Source: Piper betle (taxonomy: Eukaryota > Streptophyta > Magnoliopsida > Piperales > Piperaceae). Taken from it: a stretch of DNA of 64,000 nucleotides. Under the pieces are notes generated by a model that did not search any database, was not told the origin of the DNA, and was given only the letters and a program-made list of their open reading frames with translations. The DNA lies in contig JAURVB010014414.1 of assembly GCA_033002965.1 (NCBI GenBank), forward strand, positions 62,001 through 126,000. Reading direction: 5' to 3'. The translations under genes were made by a program, and so were the position numbers. Position 1 is the first letter of the stretch. Every line of letters begins with the position of its first letter. This document shows positions 1-11,387 of the stretch, in pieces.

Positions 1-85
1 TTTTGAGCAAAGTATTTTTTCGAGCACAAAATTAATGAGCATGTTCAAGCCAAACGTAAAATACTTGCAAAGAGATTTGACTTAA

Positions 86-520
86 TTACATCCCTAAACC
101 ATCCTCCAAGATTTTTAAAGGATCAAGATACCCGTTCGTTCTCGTATAAATTGTAACTATATGTTTTTTGACTGTAATGGGAGCTGATTGAGATTGTTTA
201 AGCAACTCACGTAATCGTTGCCAATTGATTTTGGGTGACTTTGCCAAGATCAGAAGCAAATTACGCAAAGGCTTCTACCTCTGTGAATTGAGCTAGTTCT
301 AATTTTAATTTACCAATTACATGTTTTATGACTTTAATTTGAGCTGCGGATCTTACTCTAAAGACTAAAATACCCACGTTAATAACCGGACGAATTTTAG
401 CATTGAAGAGATCCGCAGATAAGAATATTTGTCTATCCATAATCAAAATCACATTAGTGTGAATATAAGCATCCCCGGATTGAGTCTCAACTATTGGCAA
501 AGATGTAATCATGTCATTAC
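86..520 (-). pseudogene. atpA: Nuclear plastid DNA fragment: C-terminal half of atpA, decayed
   Basis: Read on the minus strand, this resembles the chloroplast ATP synthase alpha subunit, not the mitochondrial one. Visible blocks are [41 protein letters not shown] and [14 protein letters not shown] followed by [11 protein letters not shown]. The copy is dead. About two codons are missing after SGD. An in-frame TAA follows EAFA (near 265), and the frame shifts before QRLREL. Many replacements hit conserved residues, such as G to R and P to H. Homology fades upstream of about 520 and downstream of about 90, so only a few hundred bases of plastid gene are kept. A true chloroplast copy would be intact and flanked by other plastid genes; here the flanks are AT-rich nuclear DNA. 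It is an old plastid-to-nucleus transfer with no function of its own. Confidence 0.85.
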
Positions 521-1409
521 GAGTTTTACAAATAAAGTGCAAGGCTATTAGAAACATGATAAAAGACCCATTATTCTTATGAGATAGTTTTAAGAGGTAA
601 AGAGGAGTTGAGATTACCCATGTATCAGCTCGTGTTCCACACAAAGCGAATTAGAGGGCACGAGTGCTATTACTTGACATCGAGGAAATAGACGAAGAAT
701 TGATTCATCTTCTTCTCCACATAATAAACATTTAAGTGAGGCCTCCCTCATCCTTAGATTGTCAATTGTAGATACCTCAGCAATTTAAAAGATTCTGTAC
801 AATTTCTACTTTTCATGCCGCAGGATGAATTTTTACAATTGAAAAAATTAATTATATGATAAATAAAATTAAAAAACTTATCTTTCAATAGAAGTAAATC
901 AACTGATAATTGAATTGATTGAAAAGAGTCCCCAAACTAGGCAAAGTTTTATCACGAAGAAAAAATCACACCGCGACCTATCATCTCTCTCCTTTTGAAC
1001 ACACTAAAAAATACAAAAGATATTATATTTTTGTTTCAATATATATTTAATGAGCGGAGAATATAAACATAAATCATTTCAACAACCGTCTGATTTCCAC
1101 AAATCATTAAAAGAAATCCGACGAGATATCATCTAAATTATTAATTAAAAAATAAACTTGATCAGGGATACATCTCATAAAATAACGACTAACAGTAACA
1201 AACAATTAATAGAATAATTACAAATGCCTCACTTTTGAATGCTGAAAACCAATTAAAAGTAAGATATTCGCCTATTAACATCTAAATAAAAATAAAAATA
1301 ATAGATTAAATTATTTCAATTTATCTATGACACTCTATTTCTAATATCAGAGTTTTACAACCAAAATGTATAAATGTAGAGCGATACTCAAAGAAAATAC
1401 AATTTTACG
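521..1409. other. AT-rich intergenic DNA, no gene seen
   Basis: Low-complexity AT-rich sequence. The minus-strand frame that runs up to 644 carries no atpA-like residues past 520, so it is not counted as part of the plastid fragment. I see no other coding or structural signal. Confidence 0.5.
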
Positions 1410-1417
1410 GCTGCGAC

Positions 1418-1835
1418 TAGGGATGAATTTGAATATCTGATATCCGTAAATCTAATCTAAATTTGGCCTGTTTCTATCCAATTCAAAATAGTTTCTGATT
1501 AGGTTCAAACTTTTTGCATGTATATAATATCTATATATATATATATATATATATGAAAATATTAGGATTGGATATGTATTTAGGGGTAATCTGACCTATA
1601 TCTAATCTTAATAAATGATATTTTATAAAATTATATTTTAAAACATTTAAAAATAATATTTTTGATATGTTCTTATATTAAAATTTATATTATTTAGTCA
1701 ATAGGGGCATCCGGGTTGGATATGAATATGGTAAATAAAATAAATATAATCTTCGGATTCAGGTTTGGATTTTTGATCCGGGTTGGATTCAAATAATGAT
1801 TAATCTAATCTATATCCAACCCGAACTTAACCCTA
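1418..1835. mobile_element. Short hAT-type MITE with 8-bp target duplication
   Basis: The 418-bp element starts with TAGGGATGAATTTG and ends with the inverted relative CGAACTTAACCCTA. It is flanked by GCTGCGAC (1410-1417) and GTTGCGAT (1836-1843), which match at 6 of 8 positions, as expected for a decayed 8-bp hAT duplication. The inside is AT-rich, contains a (TA)n tract near 1532-1554 and the motif GGATATGNAT in several forms, and has no coding capacity. Confidence 0.65.
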
Positions 1836-2600
1836 GTTGCGATCAATACTCTTTCATCCCTGTGGATATCTAAATTAAAGAAGTGAAAATATAAATAAAC
1901 TCAAATTAAAACACATAATTTACTCCGATCTTAATGTCACAATATCAACGCTCAATCTAACATACAACAAACTAATTAACAACATAATTTTGCTCCAGGA
2001 CAGGGGTATTTGGAGCATAATGCATGGATCTCATTTGCTAATGGGCTAGAGCGGGAAGGCAAACATCAAACATTATGTTCTTATCATTTTTGCGTACCCC
2101 ACCAGGTTAGATTTTACTCCTGCTGAGTTCCAAGCGAGTGTTCTTCGCTTACCTGCTTCATCCTTTTTCGTTTTAGATTGGCATTGCTAGACTTGTTTTA
2201 GATTGGCATTGCTAGAGTTTTCTCCGTTCTACTTCAGAGCCAAGCTCACTCTCTTCATTAATATCCCTTGTTCGGAATCAATCGGATATAATAGCTGATC
2301 AAAAAAGTGTTATACAATTGTGTGTTGGGATGCACTTTATATATTGATTATATGTCGGACTTTATAATGAGCCGCATGACATTAGATTAGATGGTTGATA
2401 AATTACGCTGGCATTGCATCTTGCTTCGATTTGCACACATTCCGCTACTACAAGCTGCACCACGAAAAATCTATCGACCAACAACAACGAATCTTCAAAT
2501 GCATTAAATCATCATAGATTACATTTTTCATTTCAACAAAGCTAACATGTTTTATTGGTTTTGATTGGAGTCTCTACTACCAAGATTTGGTCTCCATCGT

Positions 2601-2980
2601 CTACAACTCCTCAAAACTGACCTGCCCATCCCCGTCCGAGTCCACGCCCTTGATCATGTCCACACAATCGGCCATGGACGTCCGCTCTCCTAAGCTCCTC
2701 AACACCTGGTGCAACTCCTCCGCCGATATGGCGCCGTTCCTGTCGACGTCATAGACCAGGAAGGCGCTCCGGAGATCCTCCCTCCGTGTTCATCTCGACG
2801 AAATCTTAGAAGTCGATGAACCCGTCCCCGTCGGCGTCAGCCAACCTCCCCATGTACTGCAGTTCCTCCTTGGTGCGGGGTTGGCCAAGGCTGGCCATGA
2901 TGGATCTAAGCTCGTAGCAGGGGATTCTTCCGTCGCCATTAACATCGAACTTCACGAACACCGTCTCAATTTCTTGACAG
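2601..2980 (-). pseudogene. Calmodulin-like (CML) EF-hand protein, broken copy
   Basis: Intronless minus-strand remnant of a plant calmodulin-like calcium sensor. Four EF-hand loops can be traced: [31 protein letters not shown] and [13 protein letters not shown], the usual four-hand layout of a CML. The copy is broken: an in-frame TAA (2806-2808) falls in the second EF-hand between DF and DF, and the frame shifts a few codons later around TEGG, before DLRSAF. No in-frame ATG was found within about 150 bp upstream of the first hand. The last hand ends at a TAG after EEL, so the C-terminal tail is absent or very short. CML genes are commonly intronless, so lack of introns does not show retroposition. 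Calcium-binding residues in the loops are still good, which points to recent inactivation. Confidence 0.8.
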
Positions 2981-3532
2981 CGGGTATGGGTGGATTCTCC
3001 GTTAGCGACCCAGAAGGTGTTGCTGCCTAATTGGGTGGAAGATGATCTATCTAGGTCGACGTCAGTTCTTAGCTCAGTATTGCTTATAAGAGAAGCTGAG
3101 AATGGGCATCTGATGCCTCCCTCTCCATCGCCTCATCTGTTCTGTCATTTGATTTGGTTCCAAGGATTTTACCCTTCTGGCTTTATAATATTTTGAGCGT
3201 CAGAAACTTTTTCTGCACCTTGGTTAATATTCCTGGGCGCTTGGGTGTACTCGCTCCATTACTTGCCATAGAAATAAAGCTGATTTCTTACAAAATGCAA
3301 ATGCGTTTTTCTGTCAACACCGTCGTAGAGAATATGTCCTATGTTCCTATCTCAGAGAATATAAAAATCTATTATCTTTCCGCAGCGGTCCATTGTCATG
3401 CATATTAATAAATGAAGACTCATGAAGAAGGGTTGGCAGTTAATTTTGTAGGAAAAATTTGTTCGACATATAAGATAGGTCATAAATAACTTGGGAGAAA
3501 TTTTGAGTGATCATTAATTAATAATAAATGGT
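2981..3532. other. Intergenic stretch
   Basis: Between the CML remnant and the hAT element. Short open frames (2990-3196 and 3154-3408, plus strand) have no recognisable protein features. I see nothing else. Confidence 0.4.
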
Positions 3533-3898
3533 GTGCCTACTAGGGGTAGGCATTGGACAAACATCGGCAAATTATTGTCCACGTCCATTTGAAATTTCGT
3601 TGGACAAAATTTATAACTTTGGACATTAAATTATCCGTCGGGCCAAAGCAATGTCCACGGACAAAATTATCATATTTTCTTAAAAACCATAGCGAATAGA
3701 GGCAAATTCCTCTGCGCCCCGCCTTCGCCGCCCTCTACGCTATCACGAAACCCCTCTGCACTGCCGCAAAATCACTATGCGACTGCACAACGCAAACCCG
3801 CCTGCCCTCCACTGCTTGCCTCCGCCGCCGCCTGCAGACCACCTCCTCTGCCTCCTACGTTCGCAGCCCTCTGCGCTGCAACGAAACCCCTCTGCTGG

Positions 3899-4776
3899 AA
3901 CCGGCTCAACGAGCCCGATGCGTTAACGACGTCGTCGTGCTCTATGGAGGTGGCGGCTCGGTGAAAAATGGCTAAACAAAGGCGGTCGGTGGTGGGTGAC
4001 TAGATTTGGCCAGCCTGGGAGGCGATGGGCTTTGCTCTTGCCGGGGAAGGCCGTAGGAGGGTCGGCAATGTCAAAACAGTAACTGGACGGCCGCAAAGAC
4101 GATCGTCGGTGGTTGAATCGATGACGCGAGCACGTCGCTAGGCGCGGCATCGTGGAGGCCGGGCGACGGCCGGGGCGCTTGGGGCATCACGGCAACGTTG
4201 CCACGAGGCCTAACGGCAATGATCGGCAGCAGGGCGATGTTAGCGGCAACGACGAACAAAAAGGGGTGGCACAGCAAGGGTTTGGATGGGGAAGAGAAAA
4301 ATGGTCGGGGGGTTGATCGATGGTAATATTGTAAATAAGACTTGACTCGACTCCATCTCGAGTTAATAATAATAACTAACTCGAAATAAATCCTTAAAAA
4401 ATCAATAAAATAGAAAAAATCCATAAAATAAAACAAACACTACAACATTATAATGATATGCTCTATAACTAATAATCCATATAAATTCCCCGTAACGTGT
4501 CCTAACGCGATAAACGGCCTACAACTAATTCCACGATCCACTATATATAAAAATAAAAAAATAGCTAGCATACTCTCATATATTCTAATAACTCATTCTT
4601 TTTTATTGTATTCATGACGTTATCATCATATACTTGGGTACGTATGACCTTCATAGCTCATACACGCGACCAACGTCGGCTTAGTACACACATTCTAAAA
4701 CATACTCGATTCGAACCAACGTTTGAACCGATCGGTTCATAAGCATAAAACCCTAACTCAAATCGCGGGTTTTACA
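3899..4776 (-). repeat. Fragment of the long LTR family, inside the hAT element
   Basis: Collinear with 47515-48428 of the solo LTR in this window. It shares the block beginning GAACCGGCTC, the GC-rich central part, the ACTTGACTCG/CTCGAGT module, the block ATAATGATATGCTCTA, the phrase GCGTCCTAACGCG in altered form, and the end GGGTTTTACA. Only one end of the LTR is present. It either inserted and was truncated, or was captured by the hAT element. Confidence 0.75.
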
Positions 4777-4914
4777 TGTATGTTTATAATGTAATATATT
4801 TTTTTCAAAGATGGATCATATAAGTTCATTATTAAATGTAAATTAACAAAGTGGAGGTGAAAAAGATAGCCAAAATTTGATTGCTAAAAAAGAGAATATA
4901 TAGACAATATATTA

Positions 4915-5100
4915 TCAAAAAAGAGAAAAATAGCATCTAGTGTATGCGCCTATTTTGATAGAAAATATTATAAAAATAAAACATCTTTTATTTGTCGTTA
5001 CTGTGAAAAGAAGTTTGAAGGAATTGAAAATTATGAAACTATTTATTTATAGAGGCATATTGAAAGGAAATATCCAAATTTCAAAATAAAGAGGATATAA
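4915..5100 (+). pseudogene. Remnant of a BED-type zinc finger (hAT transposase N-terminus)
   Basis: The frame reads SSVCAYFDRKYY, then ICRYCEKKFEGIENYE, a stop, then RHIERKYPNFKIKR. This fits a BED finger, C-x2-C followed by a leucine-arginine-histidine turn, as found at the N-terminus of hAT transposases. It is broken by an in-frame TAG just before RHIERKYP, and the second zinc-binding histidine appears replaced by tyrosine (KYP where family members have KHP). It lies inside a hAT-type inverted-repeat element, which supports the reading. Fragment only. Confidence 0.6.
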
Positions 5101-6035
5101 AATATGAGTAATTAACTTTTTGTATTTTTTTCGTGTAGGTGAGCTAGATGAAGAATCAATTATTAAAATGTTTTATCTTTAAAGTATATGTAATATTAGA
5201 CTATATTTTGATGTCAATGATTATTTTAAAGTTTCTATACATTGATTATCTTTTGTCTGACTTTAAAAATTAAGAGCATGTTAACTAAATTATAAGTATT
5301 TTGATATGATTATTAATGTGAATGTATAGTGATAAATTCCTAAATATAAAAGTGACTTTTATCCTTTTTTTGTATGTCATTTTTGGATATTTAAGATATT
5401 AAATATCAATTTTATGTATAAATTTAATTAATTTTACTGTATATGATATTTTGAAATTTTCATAAACTATAATATTAGTATTACAAATGTTGAAGATATT
5501 ATATCATTGATATAAAATATCGGACACTTGGTCGGTTATTCAGTCGGAAAAAAAATATTCATATTTGGTTTATTTTAATTCAGTTGGTCAAATTCAGTCG
5601 GACATATTTCGGGCATCGGACATGCGGACAAATTCGACGTCCATGCCCACCCCTAGTGATTACAATATTTTACAAGCTTAGCGACGCTTGACAAACGGCA
5701 TGCTCCAAGCGAAGTGTCAAACAGGGTATTATCATAAGATATAGACAGTGCAAGATCACTTCTCGTTCACTTTGACACTTTATTCATGTCTTTATTGGCT
5801 TGTTGATAATTCAGTTACCCAACAAAACGGTGCCATTTTCCTATGGCACATGAGGAACAGTTACAGAAGCTACTGTTAACTAACACCAACTTGACATTAC
5901 CATGCCGAGGAGCTCGAGCACACACACAAAAGAAAAAAGAGCCGCACACGATATTTCTATCAAATGGGTTGCTTCACTAATAGTGTCTTTCACTAGCTCG
6001 ACTTGAGCTTGCGTAATGGTTGGTGAATTGTGATT

Positions 6036-8679
6036 TCAGGTTGGCTTCCACAAGATGGTGGTATCGGCAATCATGGAAGTAACGACATACGGGTCCATGT
6101 TAGAAGCAGGCCTCCGGTCCTCAAAGTAACCTACAAATGTTTAATCCAAGTTTTTGCAACTACTATGAATCCGAACATAAGTAATTGGAGTATAATTAGA
6201 TCAATTAATATGTACCTTTGCCTTCCTTCGCTGTGTCTCGGCCAACTCGAATGGAAGCACCACGATTTGCAACTCCCTACAATTGAATTAGTCAATTTGC
6301 ATAGATTGAACATTAAGCTGTTCTCAGGAGAGGGAAGAGTGAAAAATATTGATCATGGATTGTACCCATTTGAAGGTATTGATATCTGCTGTTTCGTGCC
6401 TTCCTGTGAGCCTACGTTCATTCCCTTCGCCATAGGCAGCAATGTGCTCTTTATGCCTTCGACCAAGTTTCTCGATCGCTTTCTTGATTACTTCATATCC
6501 TCCCTCTTTTCTCATAGATTTGGTGCTGAACCAAACGATGATGTAGTTTTTAGAACAAGAAATGGAGGAAAAGAAGTGAACACAACACAAATAATTCTGG
6601 GGCAAACAAACTTGTCATCCACTATCTAACACTCCTGTTCACATACCTATAATTCGTGTGAGCTCCGGCTCCATTCCAGTCTCCCTAATGAAGTATGACA
6701 AATCAGGTATTGGCTTTTGCCTTCTCTACTTTTACAATAATTCAAGAAACTTATAATGCAGAAATGAAGAAGTTCATTATCTAACCAAAATGGGCTTCGG
6801 GTCAAAGGAGAGCACAACTCCTGCAATCTCCGTGATCCTCTGTTCATAGAAAAGTGTAAATTTAACCAACTAAATGACGGCTATTCAACATGAAGTGTAA
6901 GAAAATTGTCTTCAGCTAATCACCTCAAGTATGTATCTTGCAACCCACAGCTCATCACCAGCAGAAATGCCAACAGAAGGACCTACTTGGAATTCCCACT
7001 GCAAAAAGAAGATTTGTACTGTTTAGGGGCACTACAAACAAATTAAGAGATTTCAGATTGGAACCAGAAAGCAGATGAATTATACCTGCCCAGGCATGAC
7101 TTCTCCATTGATGCCACTGATGTTAATACCAGCATAAAGACAAGCTTTGTAGTGAGAATCCACAATATCTCGGCCAAAAGCTTTGTCTACACCCACTCCA
7201 CAATAGTATGGTCCCTAGTTTCAGACATTCATAGTTAAAACTTTTTGCTACGAGCAAGGCATAAACTAGCTAAACGGGGTCAAATATATATAGAACCTAG
7301 TAATAAGGACAAACATAAGACAAACATGAAAAATTTTATTCTTGGGAGGAGATGGAAAAGATGAAAAAAATTGTTTCAGTTTTTGTTCTAATTACCTGAG
7401 GGCCGGGGTATCCACCCTGTGGCCACCCAAGCGGCCACTTAATATCTTTCTGCAAAAGAGTGTATTCCTGTTCAAGCCCGAACCTTTTATCACCAAAATG
7501 AGTAGCAATGTCAATTAACCTTCAACACAGGAATTTGCATGTACACATGTACAGCAAACAAAATTTGTAGATAGAGAGAACATCACCAGGGCTCTTCTTT
7601 AACAACGTCGGGATGGCTGAATATCTTTGCGGCATTGTGCCTTTTGTTGGTAGGAATAGGTTCCCCAGCTGGAGTGTACGTATCACACATGACCTAAACA
7701 AGGACAGTTCTTCTGATTTTAGTTGTAAGTAGTAAGAGATCACAAGTTTACCAAATTCTTAGCCCATAACAGAAATGAGAGGAATATAATTGGTAAAGCA
7801 TAGTGTATTCAAATTACCAAAATGTTGTTTCCCCTTCTGAATGGATCCCTGAAAATAGCCTGAGGGCTAATGGAAGAGAAGAGAATAAGAGTTTATCATA
7901 AAAATCAATCGAGAAGGTAGTAACAACTGAATGCAAGTGGAGATGAGGACTTACTATAGAATGACTTCACTGTCTTCCCCAGGGGCTTGACCAGTACTTG
8001 AACCATCGTAGTTCCACTTTGGTAGCTCGGACGGATTATCTACAGGTCCCGAAATCGTCTGCACAGGATATAAAAATTTGGAATAAGAATGCCAAAATTA
8101 AATAACAGGCGAAGAGAATGATAGCAATTAGCAACGACATTTATAGTACCCTGGCCTTGCTACGGATGTCCAAGCCAGATCCTCCGACCCTGCTCAATGA
8201 CATGGGAGATTACACATGAATGAAACTGTGAATAAAGACAATGATTTACGAAAAACTTCACAGAAAATCTCTCGAGCTAGAAGATTTTTTTTGTTGGTCC
8301 AACAGTATAAAGAAGTAATATTACCGAAGTAAAATGTAAAGTTAATAAGAGAACTTTGAAACAGTAGAATAGTAAAAGGGCTAATCCAGTGTCGATTCAT
8401 TATATATTGAGGAAAATGGATTTCAACAAACTAACGACCCGACTGGACGATCACCACTGCAAAAGTTAAACTAAAGATTGGTAATCTAAAACGTCAAGTA
8501 AACAGAGCACCATGAAGGGTTTAAAAGCAGGAAGCTCGTGAAACAAATATCAAAGCATCTAACTCAGAGACAAACACGAAAATTGGAATAGGATATGTAG
8601 ATCACCATATGTATTCCGCAATGATTTTCTCTGTAACGTCGGAGATATCCAAGTTGATAAGGTCGTTGATCAAAGACAT
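6036..8679 (-). CDS. GLN1: Cytosolic glutamine synthetase (GS1), 13 coding exons
   Basis: Makes glutamine from glutamate, ammonia and ATP in the cytosol; it assimilates and recycles nitrogen. Exons read by eye: 8679-8606, 8189-8150, 8058-7955, 7866-7818, 7693-7587, 7483-7396, 7214-7086, 6998-6924, 6839-6786, 6684-6647, 6525-6366, 6276-6216, 6130-6036. All introns are GT-AG, phases agree, and the sum is 1074 nt, 357 aa, the normal GS1 length. It starts [11 protein letters not shown] with no transit peptide, so it is cytosolic rather than plastid GS2. Family motifs are intact: [87 protein letters not shown], and the C-terminus [13 protein letters not shown] box lies 118-123 bp upstream of the ATG. 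One oddity is leucine in KPI-L-GDWNGAG, where the family usually has P or Q. Otherwise fully intact. Confidence 0.95.
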
Positions 8680-8796
8680 CTCTACCGCCGGAAAAAGAAG
8701 ACCCAGACGCAGAAAGCGGCAGAAAGGATGGAAGAAGATCAATGGAAGACAAACAAAGAACAGAAGTATGCACAAGACCTTGAACTAGCTGTGGCT

Positions 8797-8802
8797 TTTA
8801 TA
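8797..8802 (-). promoter_or_regulatory. TATA box of the GS1 gene
   Basis: On the minus strand the sequence reads CTCTATAAAAGCC, about 120 bp upstream of the GS1 start codon, with a pyrimidine-rich leader (CTTCTTCCATCC) between them. Spacing fits a leader of roughly 80-90 nt. Confidence 0.65.
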
Positions 8803-8879
8803 GAGCTTGTGAAAAAGTAGAGACTTGGAAGAGAGAGGAGAGAAAGAAAAATCAATATAATATTTTTGGTGATTAGATT

Positions 8880-9897
8880 CTTACAGAAGGAACAAATGGA
8901 AGAAGAGGTTGGTTGTCACTCGTGATGAACGCCGTCACTATGATCTCCATGGCCATGCTTCATAGTCCGCTCTTTTTCTTATGTTGGCAAGAGTGTTCTA
9001 AGATACAGTGGAGACATTGGCAACTGGGAGACACATATTCTCTTATGAGTTCTTATGCAGTGGAGGAGAAAGAATTAATAAATCATGGAACTTCTGTGTT
9101 CTTGAAGGTTGACTACTTTTTTAAAAAATAACAAGTTAATTGAGTCATAATCTGGTAATGCTTAATTTTTTTTATTGTGACGACATTGATGAACTATGCT
9201 GATTTATATGGTTGGTGAATTTACATAAAGGGTGGTTGGTTGGTAGGTGATGTTATTTTTTCTCATACAAAAGAAGCTGTAAACATTTTTTATTGATTAC
9301 GACATTGTAAACTAGGAGGCGTGAAATTGAAGTTATTTACATGTATGGTTGTAGTATTATAATCAAGTTAAGAAAATATTTATATGGTTGCCGTATGTCA
9401 TTATTCATAATTAAGAAAATATTATAATCACGCTTGGGAATTTTTTCACCCCGAAAACAGCATGTTCGCTGCATCGATTCGATTCGATTGCCACCATTCG
9501 AAGGCATTTCCGGGAGCCTAGTTGATTTGCATTATACGGCCAAAAAATTCTCCCGCTTCTCTGAACCAAACTTTGAAAAAAAAAAACAAATCAAGTTACA
9601 GGGTTGGTTAGTTGTGGGTTAGGCAAGTGCGATGGATTACTGTTCTGGTTAGACTAAAAGGGAACAGAGTTGGATCAAGTTAAATGTCCATAAAGCTAAA
9701 GCTAGTAGATTTCTGATTTGGCGGGGGATTGGTAGTTTATGACTGAGCTCACTGACTCAATCACCAGCGCCATTTTTGTACTAAAAATTGGAATCGCTAA
9801 TTGAATCAGATTTATAAAAACTTTAAACCAAATCGGTTCAAACCAGTTTATGACCGATTCATTGATTCTTTTAAATTGACAAGTTTAATAAGATTAA

Positions 9898-9932
<35 letters not shown>

Positions 9933-10400
9933 GTATGAAAATTAGTTTATCAAGGATAATAAATTTTAAATATAAATAATATTAAAGTAAATCTTTTTCT
10001 CAAGTCATATTTTTACTATAAAATAAAATATTCTTAATAAAATTTTATAACTTTAAAGTATTAAATATCATATATAGAGTGAAAACCTTAATAATAAGAA
10101 AATTGATAGTTAAATTCTTTTATATTTACATAGATTAGATCTTTATCTATGTATAATTATTAAATAATAAAATATACAAAATCAGATAAGAATGATAATT
10201 CATAAATTACTTATAAATCGATTAAACTCAGTTTAAATTGGGCGATTCAAAGACTGATTTTAACGATTCAACCTGAGTATATTATTTTGACTCGAATTCT
10301 ATGAGAGTCAAGTTGAATCGGCTCCATTTGACTAGTTCAAAATGATTCTTCGCATCAATGATCATCGCCTTCTGATTAGTTCTCAGAGTTGCTGCTTCGG
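8880..10400. other. Intergenic DNA, probable decayed repeat
   Basis: AT-rich. From about 9740 to 10330 there are dispersed GATTCAA and AATCGGTTC motifs in both orientations around a (TA)n tract (9898-9933), which looks like a decayed MITE of the AATCGGTT type, but I could not define termini. Short open frames (8913-9131, 9434-9622) show no protein features. Confidence 0.3.
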
Positions 10401-10407
10401 TGGTAAC

Positions 10408-10911
10408 CAGTAAGGCTGGTAAATGAGCGAGCGAACCGAGCTCAACTTTTGTTTGAACACGTCTCGAATAGCTCGAGGTTCCTTCAAACTCAATTCGAGA
10501 TCGAACAAGTTTGGAACATATATATATATTCGAAATCAATTCGAGCATTTTTTATGTTGTTTGAGCTCGACTCGAATTCGAATATACTTAAACTATTTAA
10601 TTTTGACAAGTTTGAAACAAACTCATATGGGAGCTCGAAACTAGCTCGTTTAGAACCTCTAAACCAATACGATTATAAAGTCGAAACCAGTTCGTTTAGG
10701 AAATTGAAACCAACTCGATTATAAAGTCGAAAGTAACTCATGGGTTTGCTCAATTAGTAGCCCTATTTTATGATTTTCTTTTTTTACTTTCCTTAGGGTG
10801 GAAGGCATATCTAACAAAAATAATATTAAATTATACGAGGATTGAACACATGACCTCCATACTTTGTTATTTTATTGTATATAAATAAATATAACTAGTT
10901 ACAATTAAGCT

Positions 10912-10957
<46 letters not shown>

Positions 10958-11387
10958 ACTATTTGAACTGGGGTCAGATAATGTTTCTATTTCAAACTTT
11001 AATATGGATTGTTTGATGACAACCCAAATTTGATAAAAAAACAAAAAATAAAAATAAAACACCCCCACCACTACCATCATTTACTACGAGTCAATAATAA
11101 TATTTATTTATTTATGATTTTAAATATATTTTGAGTAAGCAATCGATATTATGTATATTATTATACTATATTATCGAGTCAAGTTGTAGTCAAGTTACGA
11201 GTCCATTTCGAGTCAAGTTCTAGTTATAACCTAGTCGAATACTGCTTTGTTCAAACTTGATTCATAAGATTTGAGTTCTAGTCGAGTTTTAGTTTGATCA
11301 TTTAAATATCGAGTTTCTAGTCGAGTCGAGCCGAGTAGAGCCGAACGCCAAATGCTCACCAGCTGGCTTGCTCAATTAGTAGCCCTA
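10408..11387. mobile_element. MITE-like element with GAGCTCGA-rich interior
   Basis: Left end TAAGGCTGGTAAATGAGCGA, right end (reversed) TAGGGCTACTAATTGAGCAA. The interior repeats GAGCTCGACTCG and AACTCG motifs in both orientations and contains a 40-bp (TA)n tract (10915-10954). A second copy of the right-end motif, GCTCAATTAGTAGCCCTA, sits at about 10748-10765, so a shorter copy or an internal duplication is also possible. A related copy lies at 60098-60752. Flanks GTAACCAG and GTAATATG match only 5 of 8, so the target duplication is weak. Confidence 0.5.
10915..10954. repeat. (TA)n microsatellite, one of many
   Basis: Pure TA tract. Similar tracts lie at about 1532-1554, 9898-9933, 12871-12889, 13323-13343, 15956-15981, 17790-17813, 22180-22214, 29131-29152, 50398-50437 and 59138-59168. 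Several sit exactly at transposon edges. Confidence 0.9.

Larger units (their letters stand above)
3541..5655. mobile_element. hAT-type transposon relic with captured or inserted LTR fragment
   Basis: Terminal inverted repeats: left TAGGGGTAGGCATTGGAC, right (reversed) TAGGGGTGGGCATGGAC. Flanks GTGCCTAC (3533-3540) and GTGATTAC (5656-5663) match at 6 of 8, an aged 8-bp duplication typical of hAT. The interior is a mosaic. About 3690-3898 is GC-rich with a repeated motif around CGAAACCCCTCTGC. About 3899-4776 is an LTR fragment. The rest is AT-rich DNA carrying a dead BED zinc finger (4915-5100). The near-terminal sequence keeps hAT-like reiterated GTCGG and GGACA motifs. The BED remnant supports descent from an autonomous hAT element; the catalytic hATC part is not visible. 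Confidence 0.75.

Noticed and set aside
86..520. Mitochondrial atp1 origin
   Set aside because: Residues such as [10 protein letters not shown] and [13 protein letters not shown] are of the plastid type.
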